Assembly: GCF_000302595.1 (NCBI RefSeq)
Contig: NZ_AKZJ01000014.1
Coordinates: 124,001 to 188,000 of the forward strand
Direction: 5' to 3'
DNA from: Pedobacter arcticus A12
GTDB taxonomy: Bacteria > Bacteroidota > Bacteroidia > Sphingobacteriales > Sphingobacteriaceae
Length of the DNA stretch: 64,000 bases
Position 1 is the first letter of the stretch, and every line of letters begins with the position of its first letter. The position numbers and the translations under genes are program-made. A model generated the notes under the pieces. That model was not told the DNA's origin. It did no database searches and saw only the letters and a list, made by a program, of their open reading frames with translations. Positions 28,933 through 37,415 of the stretch are shown piece by piece.

Positions 28933-28961
28933 ACAATAACCGATTAATAATACAGAAGAAG

Positions 28962-29435
28962 ATGGCAGATGTAGCTTATTTTACCAAAGAAGGTTTAGAG
29001 AAACTGAAGGAAGAATTACATTATTTGAAAACCGAGGGAAGAAGAAAAATATCGGCAGCTATTGCAGAAGCGAGAGATAAAGGTGATTTATCTGAAAACG
29101 CAGAGTACGATGCGGCAAAGGAAGCTCAAGGGCACCACGAAACTAAAGTTGCGCAGTTGAGTAATATTTTAGCTTCGGCCAGATTGATAGACGAATCTAA
29201 ATTAGATACTTCGAAAGTTTTGGCGCTATCTATTGTAAAGATAAAAAACGTTAAAAACGGCGCTACCATGACTTACCAACTGGTATCAGAAAATGAAGCT
29301 GATATGAAAACTGGAAAGATCTCTGTAAAGTCACCAATTGCAAAAGGATTGTTGGGTAAATCTGTTGGCGAAGTTATTGCTATTGATGTACCAGCCGGTA
29401 AAATGGAATTTGAAGTTTTGGAGATTAGTCGATAA
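28962..29435 (+). CDS. greA: Transcription elongation factor GreA
   Basis: GreA inserts a coiled coil into RNA polymerase's secondary channel and stimulates cleavage of backtracked RNA. The 157-residue product starts at ATG 28962 (MADVAYFTKEGLEKL). It contains the tip motif with acidic residues (ARDKGDLSENAEYDAAKEAQG) and the C-terminal SPIAKGLLGKSVGEV domain. An upstream in-frame extension has no family match and is rejected as start. Confidence 0.97.
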   Translation: MADVAYFTKEGLEKLKEELHYLKTEGRRKISAAIAEARDKGDLSENAEYDAAKEAQGHHETKVAQLSNILASARLIDESKLDTSKVLALSIVKIKNVKNGATMTYQLVSENEADMKTGKISVKSPIAKGLLGKSVGEVIAIDVPAGKMEFEVLEISR

Positions 29436-29585
29436 TAGCGGGAGTTCATTTAGTCATTAGGACTTTGTTGTGGAAACTGTAATGTAGATAAGGAAGCAAT
29501 TTCCTGCCAAACATCATGACTAATTTAACTAGTCCATTAAACCAGTATAATCAACTAACAAACTAAATCCTAACAAACTAAAAAA

Positions 29586-29978
29586 ATGGCAAGCATATTC
29601 ACAAAAATAGTAAACGGAGAAATTCCTGCACATAAAGTTGCAGAAACGGAAGAGTATTTAGCCTTTTTAGACATCAGTCCGCTAAAGATGGGTCATGTGC
29701 TGGTAATTCCGAAAAAGGAAGTTGATTATATTTTTGATTTAGATGATGAAACCTACACAGGTTTAATGATTTTCGCGAAAGTAGTAGCGACAGCAATTAA
29801 AAAGGCGATTCCTTGTACAAGAGTTGGTGTTGCAGTTGTTGGATTGGAGGTTCCTCATGTACACGTCCATTTAATCCCGATAGATAATATTACTGATATG
29901 GATTTTAGTAATCCTAAATTAAAATTATCCGAAAAAGAACTGAGCGACGTTGCTCTAAGAATATTAGGTACGTTTTAA
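29586..29978 (+). CDS. HIT family nucleotide hydrolase
   Basis: This 130-residue histidine-triad protein carries the triad in HVHVHLIP near residues 96-103. The N-terminal SIFTKIVNGEIPAHKVAE is of the Hint/HinT branch, which hydrolyses purine nucleoside phosphoramidates such as AMP-lysine. Its last 4 bp overlap the convergent waaA gene end. The 150-bp stretch before it has a nested hairpin and an ACTAAC-rich run. Confidence 0.94.
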   Translation: MASIFTKIVNGEIPAHKVAETEEYLAFLDISPLKMGHVLVIPKKEVDYIFDLDDETYTGLMIFAKVVATAIKKAIPCTRVGVAVVGLEVPHVHVHLIPIDNITDMDFSNPKLKLSEKELSDVALRILGTF

Positions 29979-31204
29979 AATATTCTTCCCATAATTACAG
30001 CAGTGGCGCCAGTATTGTGCGTCACATAACTTTTTGCTTTTTCTCCAGCTTCCATTCTAAATCCAGCTTGTTCAATTAATTTATCAAAAACCGAATCAAG
30101 ATCTTCCTGATCTGTAATGGTAAATCCGCCACCAACAGCAATTAAGTCTTTAGCTTCCTGAAATTTTTGGTACTTGCTTCCAAATACAACAGGTAATCCC
30201 CAAGCAGCGGCTTCCAAAGTATTGTGAATTCCTACACCAAAACCACCACCTATGTAAGCTATTTCTCCATAACTATACAAAGAAGAAAGCATCCCAATGT
30301 TATCTATGATGATACATTTAATAGAAGAATTCAATTGCTTAGTGCCGTTTACTAGCAATGAATAGCGTACAGATTGATTCCCAATCAACTTCTCCAAACC
30401 TGCAATTTTATCCTCGCCAATTTCGTGGGGTGCAAAAATCATTTTCCAGTTTTTATCCAAATTTTTAATGTATCCAGCAATTAGTGCTTCATCTGCCGGC
30501 CAGGTGCTTCCGGCAATAATCAGTTTTGTGTTCCCTTTAAACGCTTCAATCAAAGGGAAATCTTTCTTGTTCTTAGCTAAGTCTAAAACGCTATCAAACC
30601 TTGTATCGCCACAGTTGGTATAATTATTCAACCCAATTCTAATTAATAATTCTGCTGATTCTGTGTTCTGCACAAAAAAGTGGGTTACAAAACTTAAAAT
30701 GTTACGGTTGAAGCCACCATACCATTTAAAAAATATTTGATTGGGTCTAAAAATAGCAGAAGTCACATAAACAGGAATTTGCTTTTGGTGAAGTTTTTTA
30801 TAAAAGTGATACCAGTATTCATATTTATTAAAAATCGCCAGCTCTGGCTTAAATAAATCAATAAATTTTTCAGCGTTTCTTGCGGTATCTAACGGCAGAT
30901 ACAAGATATAATCGCCCAAAGATGAGTTTTTTCGAATTTCGTAACCAGACGGAGAAAAGAAAGTAATCACAATCTCTTTCTCAGGATAATCTCTTCTGAT
31001 TGCCTGCAAAAGAGGTTTCCCCTGTTCAAATTCGCCTAAAGAAGCGAAATGCAACCAAATCTTCTTTTTTGTAACGTTTGGACTGAATTTTCTTTCCCAA
31101 TTTTTCCTTCCATCTATCCATAGCCTTGCTTTTTTATTGAAAAAAGAAAATAAAAGAACCAGGAAATAATAAACTTTAATCGCAATGTTATAAAAAATAG
31201 GCAT
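29975..31204 (-). CDS. waaA: 3-deoxy-D-manno-octulosonic acid transferase
   Basis: WaaA (KdtA) is the inner-membrane-associated GT30 glycosyltransferase that adds Kdo from CMP-Kdo to lipid A precursor. The 409-residue product has an N-terminal membrane anchor (YYFLVLLFSFF), the family's WLHFASLGEFEQGKPL segment, and the TSAIFRPNQIFFKWYG region. The C-terminal donor motif AYIGGGFGVGIHNTLEAAAWG, with PVVFG, is also clear. It converges with the HIT gene with a 4-bp overlap and no terminator between them. Confidence 0.95.
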   Translation of the reverse strand: MPIFYNIAIKVYYFLVLLFSFFNKKARLWIDGRKNWERKFSPNVTKKKIWLHFASLGEFEQGKPLLQAIRRDYPEKEIVITFFSPSGYEIRKNSSLGDYILYLPLDTARNAEKFIDLFKPELAIFNKYEYWYHFYKKLHQKQIPVYVTSAIFRPNQIFFKWYGGFNRNILSFVTHFFVQNTESAELLIRIGLNNYTNCGDTRFDSVLDLAKNKKDFPLIEAFKGNTKLIIAGSTWPADEALIAGYIKNLDKNWKMIFAPHEIGEDKIAGLEKLIGNQSVRYSLLVNGTKQLNSSIKCIIIDNIGMLSSLYSYGEIAYIGGGFGVGIHNTLEAAAWGLPVVFGSKYQKFQEAKDLIAVGGGFTITDQEDLDSVFDKLIEQAGFRMEAGEKAKSYVTHNTGATAVIMGRIF

Positions 31205-31265
31205 TTATCTCTCGAATGATTAACTTCGTCCAATTTAAAAATTTGATAAAAATACTCAATTTAAT

Positions 31266-32579
31266 ATGAAGATAGCAGTAATTGGGACGGGATATGTGGG
31301 CTTAGTAACCGGCACTTGTTTGGCCGAAACAGGAAATGACATCATCTGTGTAGATATCGTTGAAGAAAAAGTAAACAAGATGAAAAACGGGGAACTACCT
31401 ATTTACGAGCCCGGTTTGGATATCCTTTTTCACCGAAATATTGAACAGGGAAGGTTGAAATTTACCACCAATCTTGCCGAAGCTATCAAAGACGCACAAA
31501 TTATTTTCTTGGCATTACCAACGCCTCCAGGTGGTGATGGTAAAGCAGACTTAAGCTACGTTTTAGGCGCAGCAAAAGACATTGCTTTGTTGGTGAAAGA
31601 TTATAAAGTAATTGTCACAAAATCTACCGTTCCGGTTGGTACAGCAGATAAAGTGAAAGCCGTTTTCAACGAAAACACTTTGGTAGAAGTAGATGTGGTT
31701 TCAAATCCAGAGTTTTTACGTGAAGGTGTTGCCGTTGACGATTTTATGAAGCCAGACCGTGTGGTTGTGGGTACAAGAAGCGACCAGGCGAAAAAACTAA
31801 TGGAAGAACTTTACGCACCTTATGTACGTTCTGGAAATCCAGTTATTTTTATGGACGAACGTTCTTCTGAACTCACAAAATATGCGGCCAATTCATTTTT
31901 AGCAACAAAAATCACGTTTATGAACGAGGTTGCCAACCTTTGCGAACTGGTTGGTGCGGATGTGGATATGGTACGTAAAGGTGTGGGCGCCGATGACCGC
32001 ATCGGAAAAAGATTTTTATTTCCAGGCATCGGTTACGGCGGAAGCTGTTTCCCGAAAGATGTTCAGGCATTAGCTTTATCCTCTAAAGAATATAATTACG
32101 ATTTCAAAATTTTAGATGCGGTAATGGAAGTTAACCAAACGCAAAAACTAAAAATCGTTGAAAAAATGATGAAATACTATGGTGGCGATGTAAAAGGTAA
32201 AAAGTTTGCACTTTGGGGCTTGGCTTTTAAACCAGAAACTGACGATATTAGAGAAGCGCCTGCGTTATATATTATCGATGAATTAACTAAAGCCGGAGCA
32301 GAGATTGTAGCTTATGATCCAGAGGGTATGGAAAATGTAAGAAGAATGAAAGGTGATATTTTAGCTTTCGCCGATAATGCTTATGAAGCTTTGGAAGGTG
32401 CTGACGCACTGATTATCGCTACAGAATGGCAAGCTTTCAGAAATCCTGATTTCAAGCAGATTGAAGAAAAGCTAAAAGCAAAAGTGATTTTTGACGGGAG
32501 AAACCTTTACGATTTAAATAAAATGATTGATTTAGGATTTTATTACAACAGCATAGGAAGAGCAGAAGTTAAAGCATAA
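31266..32579 (+). CDS. ugd: UDP-glucose 6-dehydrogenase
   Basis: This enzyme oxidises UDP-glucose to UDP-glucuronate with two NAD+. The 437-residue product has an N-terminal Rossmann motif [10 protein letters not shown] and the catalytic Cys261 in [10 protein letters not shown]. The [16 protein letters not shown] segment of the UDP-binding domain is present. It opens a nucleotide-sugar operon; the next gene, 13 bp on, uses its product. Confidence 0.97.
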   Translation: MKIAVIGTGYVGLVTGTCLAETGNDIICVDIVEEKVNKMKNGELPIYEPGLDILFHRNIEQGRLKFTTNLAEAIKDAQIIFLALPTPPGGDGKADLSYVLGAAKDIALLVKDYKVIVTKSTVPVGTADKVKAVFNENTLVEVDVVSNPEFLREGVAVDDFMKPDRVVVGTRSDQAKKLMEELYAPYVRSGNPVIFMDERSSELTKYAANSFLATKITFMNEVANLCELVGADVDMVRKGVGADDRIGKRFLFPGIGYGGSCFPKDVQALALSSKEYNYDFKILDAVMEVNQTQKLKIVEKMMKYYGGDVKGKKFALWGLAFKPETDDIREAPALYIIDELTKAGAEIVAYDPEGMENVRRMKGDILAFADNAYEALEGADALIIATEWQAFRNPDFKQIEEKLKAKVIFDGRNLYDLNKMIDLGFYYNSIGRAEVKA

Positions 32580-32592
32580 AAAAATCCGGAAG

Positions 32593-33579
32593 ATGAAGAA
32601 AAGAGTATTGATTACCGGTGCAGCCGGATTTTTAGGATCGCATCTTTGTGATCGTTTTATAAAAGAAGGTTACCATGTAATTGGCATGGATAACTTGATT
32701 ACTGGCGATTTGGCCAATATCGAGCATCTTTTTAAACTGGAGGATTTTGAGTTTTACAATCACGATGTTTCAAAGTTTGTTCACGTTCCGGGCGAGTTAG
32801 ATTATATTTTGCATTTCGCATCGCCGGCAAGTCCTATCGATTACCTAAAAATCCCAATCCAAACTTTAAAAGTTGGTTCCTTGGGTATTCATAATTTATT
32901 GGGTCTGGCCCGAGTTAAAAAAGCTAGGCTGATTATCGCATCAACATCAGAAGTTTACGGTGATCCAGCTGTAAATCCGCAACCAGAAGAATATTGGGGA
33001 AATGTAAACCCAGTTGGTCCACGTGGTGTTTATGACGAAGCAAAACGTTTCCAAGAAGCCATCACAATGGCGTACCACACTTTTCACGGTGTTGAGACCC
33101 GTATTGTGAGAATATTTAACACTTACGGACCACGCATGCGTTTAAATGATGGACGTGTTTTACCTGCATTTATTGGTCAGGCTTTACGCGGCGAAGATTT
33201 AACAGTTTTCGGCGATGGAACACAAACCCGTTCATTCTGTTATGTAGACGATTTGGTAGAAGGTATTTACAGATTGTTATTGTCTGATTACGCACAACCA
33301 ATGAATATCGGTAACCCAGATGAAATCACCATTGGTCAGTTTGCAGAGGAAATCATTAAACTAACTGGCACTAATCAAAAAGTGATTTACAAAGAATTGC
33401 CACAAGACGATCCAAAACAACGCCGTCCGGATATTACTAAAGCCAGAGCAATTTTAAATTGGGAGCCCAAAGTGAACAGAGCCGAAGGCTTGAAAATCAC
33501 TTATGCGTATTTTAAAACTTTAACCAAAGAACAGTTGGATAAAGTAGATCATAAAGATTTTACGAATTATAATAGATAG
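32593..33579 (+). CDS. UDP-glucuronate decarboxylase (UDP-xylose synthase type SDR)
   Basis: This 328-residue extended SDR has the NAD motif GAAGFLGSH, the catalytic YDEAKRF (Tyr-x-x-x-Lys), the STSEVYGDP strand and the [10 protein letters not shown] loop characteristic of UXS. UXS turns UDP-glucuronate into UDP-xylose, a logical next step after Ugd. It is followed after 3 bp by galE. The Arg-rich RRPDITKAR region supports UDP-sugar binding. Other SDR sugar dehydratases are less likely because of the close match to UXS motifs. Confidence 0.9.
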   Translation: MKKRVLITGAAGFLGSHLCDRFIKEGYHVIGMDNLITGDLANIEHLFKLEDFEFYNHDVSKFVHVPGELDYILHFASPASPIDYLKIPIQTLKVGSLGIHNLLGLARVKKARLIIASTSEVYGDPAVNPQPEEYWGNVNPVGPRGVYDEAKRFQEAITMAYHTFHGVETRIVRIFNTYGPRMRLNDGRVLPAFIGQALRGEDLTVFGDGTQTRSFCYVDDLVEGIYRLLLSDYAQPMNIGNPDEITIGQFAEEIIKLTGTNQKVIYKELPQDDPKQRRPDITKARAILNWEPKVNRAEGLKITYAYFKTLTKEQLDKVDHKDFTNYNR

Positions 33580-33582
33580 AAA

Positions 33583-34611
33583 ATGGGAAATAAGATTTTA
33601 GTAACCGGAGGAACAGGATTTATTGGCTCGCACACTGTTGTGGAGCTTTACAATGCAGGTTATACGCCGGTGATTGTTGATAATCTTTCAAACTCCTCGA
33701 TAAAAATATTAGATCAAATTGAGAAAATAATTGGTTACAAGCCAGAGTTTCATGAGTTTGATTTGTGTGATGAAGCTAAAACAGCAGATTTCATTAAAGC
33801 AAACCCAGACATTACTGGCATTATCCACTTCGCAGCTTTTAAAGCAGTTGGCGAATCGGTACAAAAACCTTTAGAATATTATAAAAACAACTTTTTCTCA
33901 CTCATCAACTTATTAACTCCCTACAAAGGAAAAAACATCAATTTCGTATTTTCTTCGAGCTGTACAGTTTACGGTCAGCCTGATGCTTTGCCTGTTACAG
34001 AAGCGGCGCCAGTTAAAAAAGCAGAATCTCCGTACGGAAATACCAAGCAAATTGCCGAAGAAATTTTAGCCGAAACTGCAGCCGTAAGCAAGAATTATAA
34101 CATCGTTGCGCTAAGATATTTCAACCCAGTTGGCGCACATAAAACTGCGCTGATTGGTGAATTACCTATCGGCGTTCCACAAAACTTAATTCCTTTTGTA
34201 ACACAGACTGCCATCGGCAAAAGAGAAAAAATCACTGTTTTTGGCGATGATTATGATACTGAAGACGGAAGTTGCATTAGAGATTACATCCATGTGGTTG
34301 ATTTAGCGAAAGCTCACGTTGCTGCTATCAAACGTATGGAAGAAGGGAAATCTGCTGATAATTACGAAGTTTTTAATATCGGTACTGGAAATGGAACAAC
34401 TGTTTTAGGTGTAATTAAAGCCTTTGAAAATTCAACTGGCGAAAAACTGAATTACAAAGTTGGTCCACGCAGAGAAGGAGATATCGAAAAAATTTATGGC
34501 GATGTGACTAAATCAGCAGAAGAGCTGGGCTGGAAAGCCGAATTAAATGTGGACGACATGATGAAATCTGCATGGGAATGGGAAAAATATATTAGTAAGA
34601 ATCCTTTTTAG
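33583..34611 (+). CDS. galE: UDP-glucose 4-epimerase
   Basis: GalE interconverts UDP-glucose and UDP-galactose (or their N-acetyl forms). The 342-residue SDR has GGTGFIGSH, the SSSCTVYGQP strand, the catalytic SPYGNTK and the RYFNPVGAH loop. The GEDGSCIRDYIHVVDLAKAH-type motif appears as EDGSCIRDYIHVVDLA. It lies 3 bp after the decarboxylase, in the same operon. A dispersed repeat separates it from rfbB. Confidence 0.96.
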   Translation: MGNKILVTGGTGFIGSHTVVELYNAGYTPVIVDNLSNSSIKILDQIEKIIGYKPEFHEFDLCDEAKTADFIKANPDITGIIHFAAFKAVGESVQKPLEYYKNNFFSLINLLTPYKGKNINFVFSSSCTVYGQPDALPVTEAAPVKKAESPYGNTKQIAEEILAETAAVSKNYNIVALRYFNPVGAHKTALIGELPIGVPQNLIPFVTQTAIGKREKITVFGDDYDTEDGSCIRDYIHVVDLAKAHVAAIKRMEEGKSADNYEVFNIGTGNGTTVLGVIKAFENSTGEKLNYKVGPRREGDIEKIYGDVTKSAEELGWKAELNVDDMMKSAWEWEKYISKNPF

Positions 34612-34619
34612 TTTAAAGT

Positions 34620-34750
34620 AGCAAGATTTTAGTATCAAGTATAATTAAGACACAAGATATTAGTATCAAGTATAAAGACCCTACACAGTCGTCATGCGAT
34701 ATGTCTTGATACTTACTACTCAATACTTCTTACTTGATACTCACTACTTC
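34620..34750. repeat. Dispersed intergenic repeat, copy 2 (between galE and rfbB)
   Basis: The left end AGCAAGATTTTAGTATCAAG, continuing into TATAATTAAGACAC, matches the groS-groL copy at 16372-16342 (minus orientation). The right part TCTTGATACTTACTACTCAATACTT matches that copy's other end; I split it here as TCTTGATACT and CTACTCAATACT. Inside, TAGTATCAAGTATAA occurs twice directly (34630, 34661), and inverted ACTTGATACT occurs near 34704 and 34732, so it can fold extensively. Confidence 0.8.
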
Positions 34751-34769
34751 ATACCCTATCACTTATCAA

Positions 34770-35825
34770 ATGAAAAAAATACTCATCACCGGCGGAGCCG
34801 GATTTATCGGTTCACACGTTGTTAGGCGTTTTGTGAACACCTATCCAAATTATCAGATTGTTAACTTGGATAAGCTGACGTATGCTGGGAATCTTGAAAA
34901 CTTAAGAGATGTTGAGCAATCTGCGAATTACAAATTTGTAAAGGGAGATATTGTTGATGCTGCTTTTATTCAGGATTTATTTGATAAAGAGAACTTTGAT
35001 GCAGTTATACATTTAGCGGCCGAATCTCATGTTGATCGTTCAATCACAAATCCTACAGAATTTGTGATGACTAACGTTGTGGGTACGGTAAATTTGTTGA
35101 ATTCTGCCAGAACAACTTGGAAAGGCGACTACGATAGAAAACGTTTCTATCATGTTTCTACTGATGAGGTTTATGGTGCTTTAGGCGAAGGAACAGAAAT
35201 GTTTACCGAAGAAACCTCTTACGACCCGCATTCTCCATATTCAGCCTCAAAAGCAAGTTCAGATCATTTTGTAAGAGCCTATTTTGATACTTATGGAATG
35301 GATTGTGTGATCTCTAACTGTTCTAACAATTATGGTTCACACCATTTTCCGGAGAAATTGATTCCACTTTCAATCCATAATATCCAACAAAACAAAGCCA
35401 TCCCGATTTACGGAAAAGGCGAAAATATAAGGGACTGGCTTTGGGTTGAAGATCATGCGAGGGCGATTGATGTAATTTTCCACAAAGCGAAATCTGGCGA
35501 AACTTATAATATCGGTGGTCATAACGAATGGACGAATATTGATTTGATTAGGACTTTGTGTAAAGTGATGGATAGAAAGTTAGGTAAAGCAGAAGGCACA
35601 TCAGAAAAACTAATTACTTACGTTACCGATAGAGCTGGCCACGATTTGCGTTACGCAATTGATGCTACAAAACTTAAAAACGATTTAGGTTGGGAGCCAA
35701 GTTTACAGTTTGAAGAAGGTTTAGAAAAAACGGTGGATTGGTATTTAGCAAACGAAAAATGGTTGAATAACGTTACATCTGGTAATTATCAGAGTTATTA
35801 CGAAGATCAATACCAAAACAGATAA
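34770..35825 (+). CDS. rfbB: dTDP-glucose 4,6-dehydratase
   Basis: RfbB makes dTDP-4-keto-6-deoxyglucose, the precursor of dTDP-rhamnose and other deoxysugars. The 351-residue SDR starts at ATG 34770 (MKKILITGGAGFIGSH). It has the HLAAESHVDRSI motif, the catalytic SPYSASKASSDH and the NNYGSHHFPEKLIP substrate loop. Upstream in-frame codons lie in the repeat and are unlikely to be translated. No rfbA/C/D genes are nearby, so the rest of the dTDP-rhamnose pathway is elsewhere. Confidence 0.96.
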   Translation: MKKILITGGAGFIGSHVVRRFVNTYPNYQIVNLDKLTYAGNLENLRDVEQSANYKFVKGDIVDAAFIQDLFDKENFDAVIHLAAESHVDRSITNPTEFVMTNVVGTVNLLNSARTTWKGDYDRKRFYHVSTDEVYGALGEGTEMFTEETSYDPHSPYSASKASSDHFVRAYFDTYGMDCVISNCSNNYGSHHFPEKLIPLSIHNIQQNKAIPIYGKGENIRDWLWVEDHARAIDVIFHKAKSGETYNIGGHNEWTNIDLIRTLCKVMDRKLGKAEGTSEKLITYVTDRAGHDLRYAIDATKLKNDLGWEPSLQFEEGLEKTVDWYLANEKWLNNVTSGNYQSYYEDQYQNR

Positions 35826-36566
35826 ATGTTCGGTCTTTTTAAAAAGAACAAAAAAATACCAGAATTTGATTTTAGCACTATCGGGATTGATATGCACTCG
35901 CATGTCCTTCCCGGTATTGATGATGGCGCACCAACGGTAAAGGAATCGGTGATGATGGTGAAACGTTTTCAGCAACTCGGCTTTAAAAAACTGATTGCTA
36001 CGCCACATATCATGGCAGATTATTACCGCAATACGCCAGACACCATCAACAGAGCTTTGGATGAACTGCGGGAAGAACTAGTAAAGCAAAATATCGATAT
36101 GCCCGTTGAAGCTGCAGCGGAATATTACTTGGATGAAACCTTTGAGAATAAAATCAATAAGGGAAATCTGATGACGATGGGTGGCGATTATATTTTGTTT
36201 GAGCTTTCCTACATCAATTATCCAAACAACATCAAAGATATCATCCAAAAACTTAATGATAAAGGCTTAAAGCCGATTTTAGCGCACCCAGAGCGATATC
36301 CTTATTTAGGTTCGATAGAAAATTATTATAAGATTAGGGAATTCGGCTGTTACTTCCAACTTAATACGATTTCTTTGGCTGGATATTACGGCAAACAAAC
36401 CCAAAAAATAGCAGAACAATTAGTGGACAATATGATGATTGATTTCATCGGTTCAGATATGCACCATCTTAGGCATGCTGATGCTCTGCGGCAAAGTCTT
36501 TTTACACCACATTTAAAAACTTTGTTTGAAGAAGCATCTTTGCAGAATGTGATGCTTTCGAAATAG
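35826..36566 (+). CDS. CpsB/CapC-type PHP tyrosine-protein phosphatase
   Basis: This 246-residue PHP-fold metallophosphatase is of the CpsB/YwqE group. Metal-binding motifs are visible: IDMHSHVLPGIDDGA, ATPHIMADYY, ILAHPERYPY and IGSDMHH. These enzymes dephosphorylate the tyrosine kinase that controls capsule or exopolysaccharide export. It starts directly at the rfbB stop, so it belongs to the polysaccharide operon. The matching kinase (Wzc-like) is not in the window. Confidence 0.92.
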   Translation: MFGLFKKNKKIPEFDFSTIGIDMHSHVLPGIDDGAPTVKESVMMVKRFQQLGFKKLIATPHIMADYYRNTPDTINRALDELREELVKQNIDMPVEAAAEYYLDETFENKINKGNLMTMGGDYILFELSYINYPNNIKDIIQKLNDKGLKPILAHPERYPYLGSIENYYKIREFGCYFQLNTISLAGYYGKQTQKIAEQLVDNMMIDFIGSDMHHLRHADALRQSLFTPHLKTLFEEASLQNVMLSK

Positions 36567-36567
36567 T

Positions 36568-36723
36568 CTATTTTAGTTTTTCGAGTATTTTTTTTAGGAG
36601 TTCGATTTGTTCTTTTTTTAGTTTCTGGCTTTTCCTAAAAAATCTGATAATTACGATAATGATTATCAGCGGTATTACAAACCAAATTAGAAGTAGAATT
36701 ATTTCAGATGTACCAAGAACCAT
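36568..36723 (-). CDS. 51-residue single-span membrane peptide
   Basis: ATG at 36723 opens a 51-codon frame ending at TAG 36568. The peptide has a short N-terminus (MVLGTSE), one strongly hydrophobic helix (about residues 8-28), then a basic amphipathic helix (RFFRKSQKLKKEQIELLKK). This LGTxE-hydrophobic-charged layout is common for small Bacteroidota proteins of unknown role. It converges with the PHP phosphatase 1 bp away. A real gene seems likely because the composition is so protein-like, but it is unverified. Confidence 0.6.
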   Translation of the reverse strand: MVLGTSEIILLLIWFVIPLIIIIVIIRFFRKSQKLKKEQIELLKKILEKLK

Positions 36724-36762
36724 ATCTTTGAATTTGATTTAAATTTTTGGTTATCTCTCTGG

Positions 36763-37043
36763 TTAAAACAAATCGGAATGCGTACCCGTTCTTATCAGTT
36801 CGATCAATTTTAAAGTCTCAGTTTGCTCCCATATTAAAAGTAAGTCTGGTTTCACATGGCATTCCCAATATCCGATAAATTTACCCGATAGTTTATGCGG
36901 TTTGTGTTTTGATTTAATCCTTTATGCCCTTCATTAGCCAAAATCTCAATAAAATCCTTGAGAACAACGAAATCTCTATTAGACCGTTTCTTCAGTAAAG
37001 TCAAATCTTTAAGAAACTTATTGGATGCAGTAATGCGATACAT
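36763..37043 (-). pseudogene. YafQ/RelE-type toxin gene broken by a one-base frameshift
   Basis: The first 45 or so codons from ATG 37043 read as a YafQ-type toxin N-terminus (MYRITASNKFLKDLTLLKKR). After the TTT run at 36913-36915 (plus strand) the frame is lost and it stops early (63 codons). The adjacent frame continues perfectly as the toxin C-terminus: HKPHKLSGKFIGYWECHVK, then PDLLLIWEQ and a final RTGTHSDLF, stop at 36763. Adding one base to that run restores a full-length protein. YafQ toxins are ribosome-dependent mRNA endonucleases. The toxin should be inactive unless the base is a sequencing error or the ribosome slips. Confidence 0.85.
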
Positions 37044-37231
37044 TATTTTATACTATCAAACAACGCAGCAACACTCTCGAACTCAATTCCTTTCCCCGCT
37101 TTCAATTCCTCCATCGCTTTTAGTGTTTCTACGTTAGGATTTTTACTCTTCTTGACTTTTACATCTAGCGCTTTCAAAACAGCAAGTACATCTTTGATTT
37201 TCTTTTCTGGAATCTCTATTTCGTAAGTCAT
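37043..37231 (-). CDS. Antitoxin of the broken YafQ-type pair
   Basis: This 62-residue protein starts at ATG 37231 (MTYEIEIPEKKIKD), with the motif NPNVETLKAMEELKAGKG typical of small antitoxins that precede RelE/YafQ toxins in Bacteroidota. Its stop codon overlaps the toxin start (TAATG), the usual coupling. Upstream in-frame codons to 37354 have no family likeness. The antitoxin frame is intact while the toxin is not. Confidence 0.8.
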   Translation of the reverse strand: MTYEIEIPEKKIKDVLAVLKALDVKVKKSKNPNVETLKAMEELKAGKGIEFESVAALFDSIK

Positions 37232-37361
37232 TTTAGATAAATTAGATAAGCTTAAATCTTCTGAAATTCGGTATAAATATAACGTAATTTGATTTAACGA
37301 AAAAACAAGAGATAAAATGTGCAGTAAATTCTCAAAACATCCACTCTTTTCCAAATAAAAG

Positions 37362-37392
37362 CTGGCTGGTCGGGTTTAAATTTTTATTTTCG
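37362..37392 (+). promoter_or_regulatory. Possible leuS promoter
   Basis: TATTTTCG (37385-37392, seven of eight to TAnnTTTG) lies 23 bp before the leuS ATG, with CTG (two of three to TTG) 20 bp upstream. Confidence 0.35.
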
Positions 37393-37415
37393 CTGATATA
37401 TCATAAATCGTAGCA

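Noticed and set aside
28896-28961. N-terminal extension of GreA
   Set aside because: These 22 codons read through the intrinsic terminator and do not resemble GreA; the family start is at 28962.
37043-37354. 103-codon version of the antitoxin
   Set aside because: Codons before ATG 37231 have a composition unlike the antitoxin family and would extend into the promoter region.
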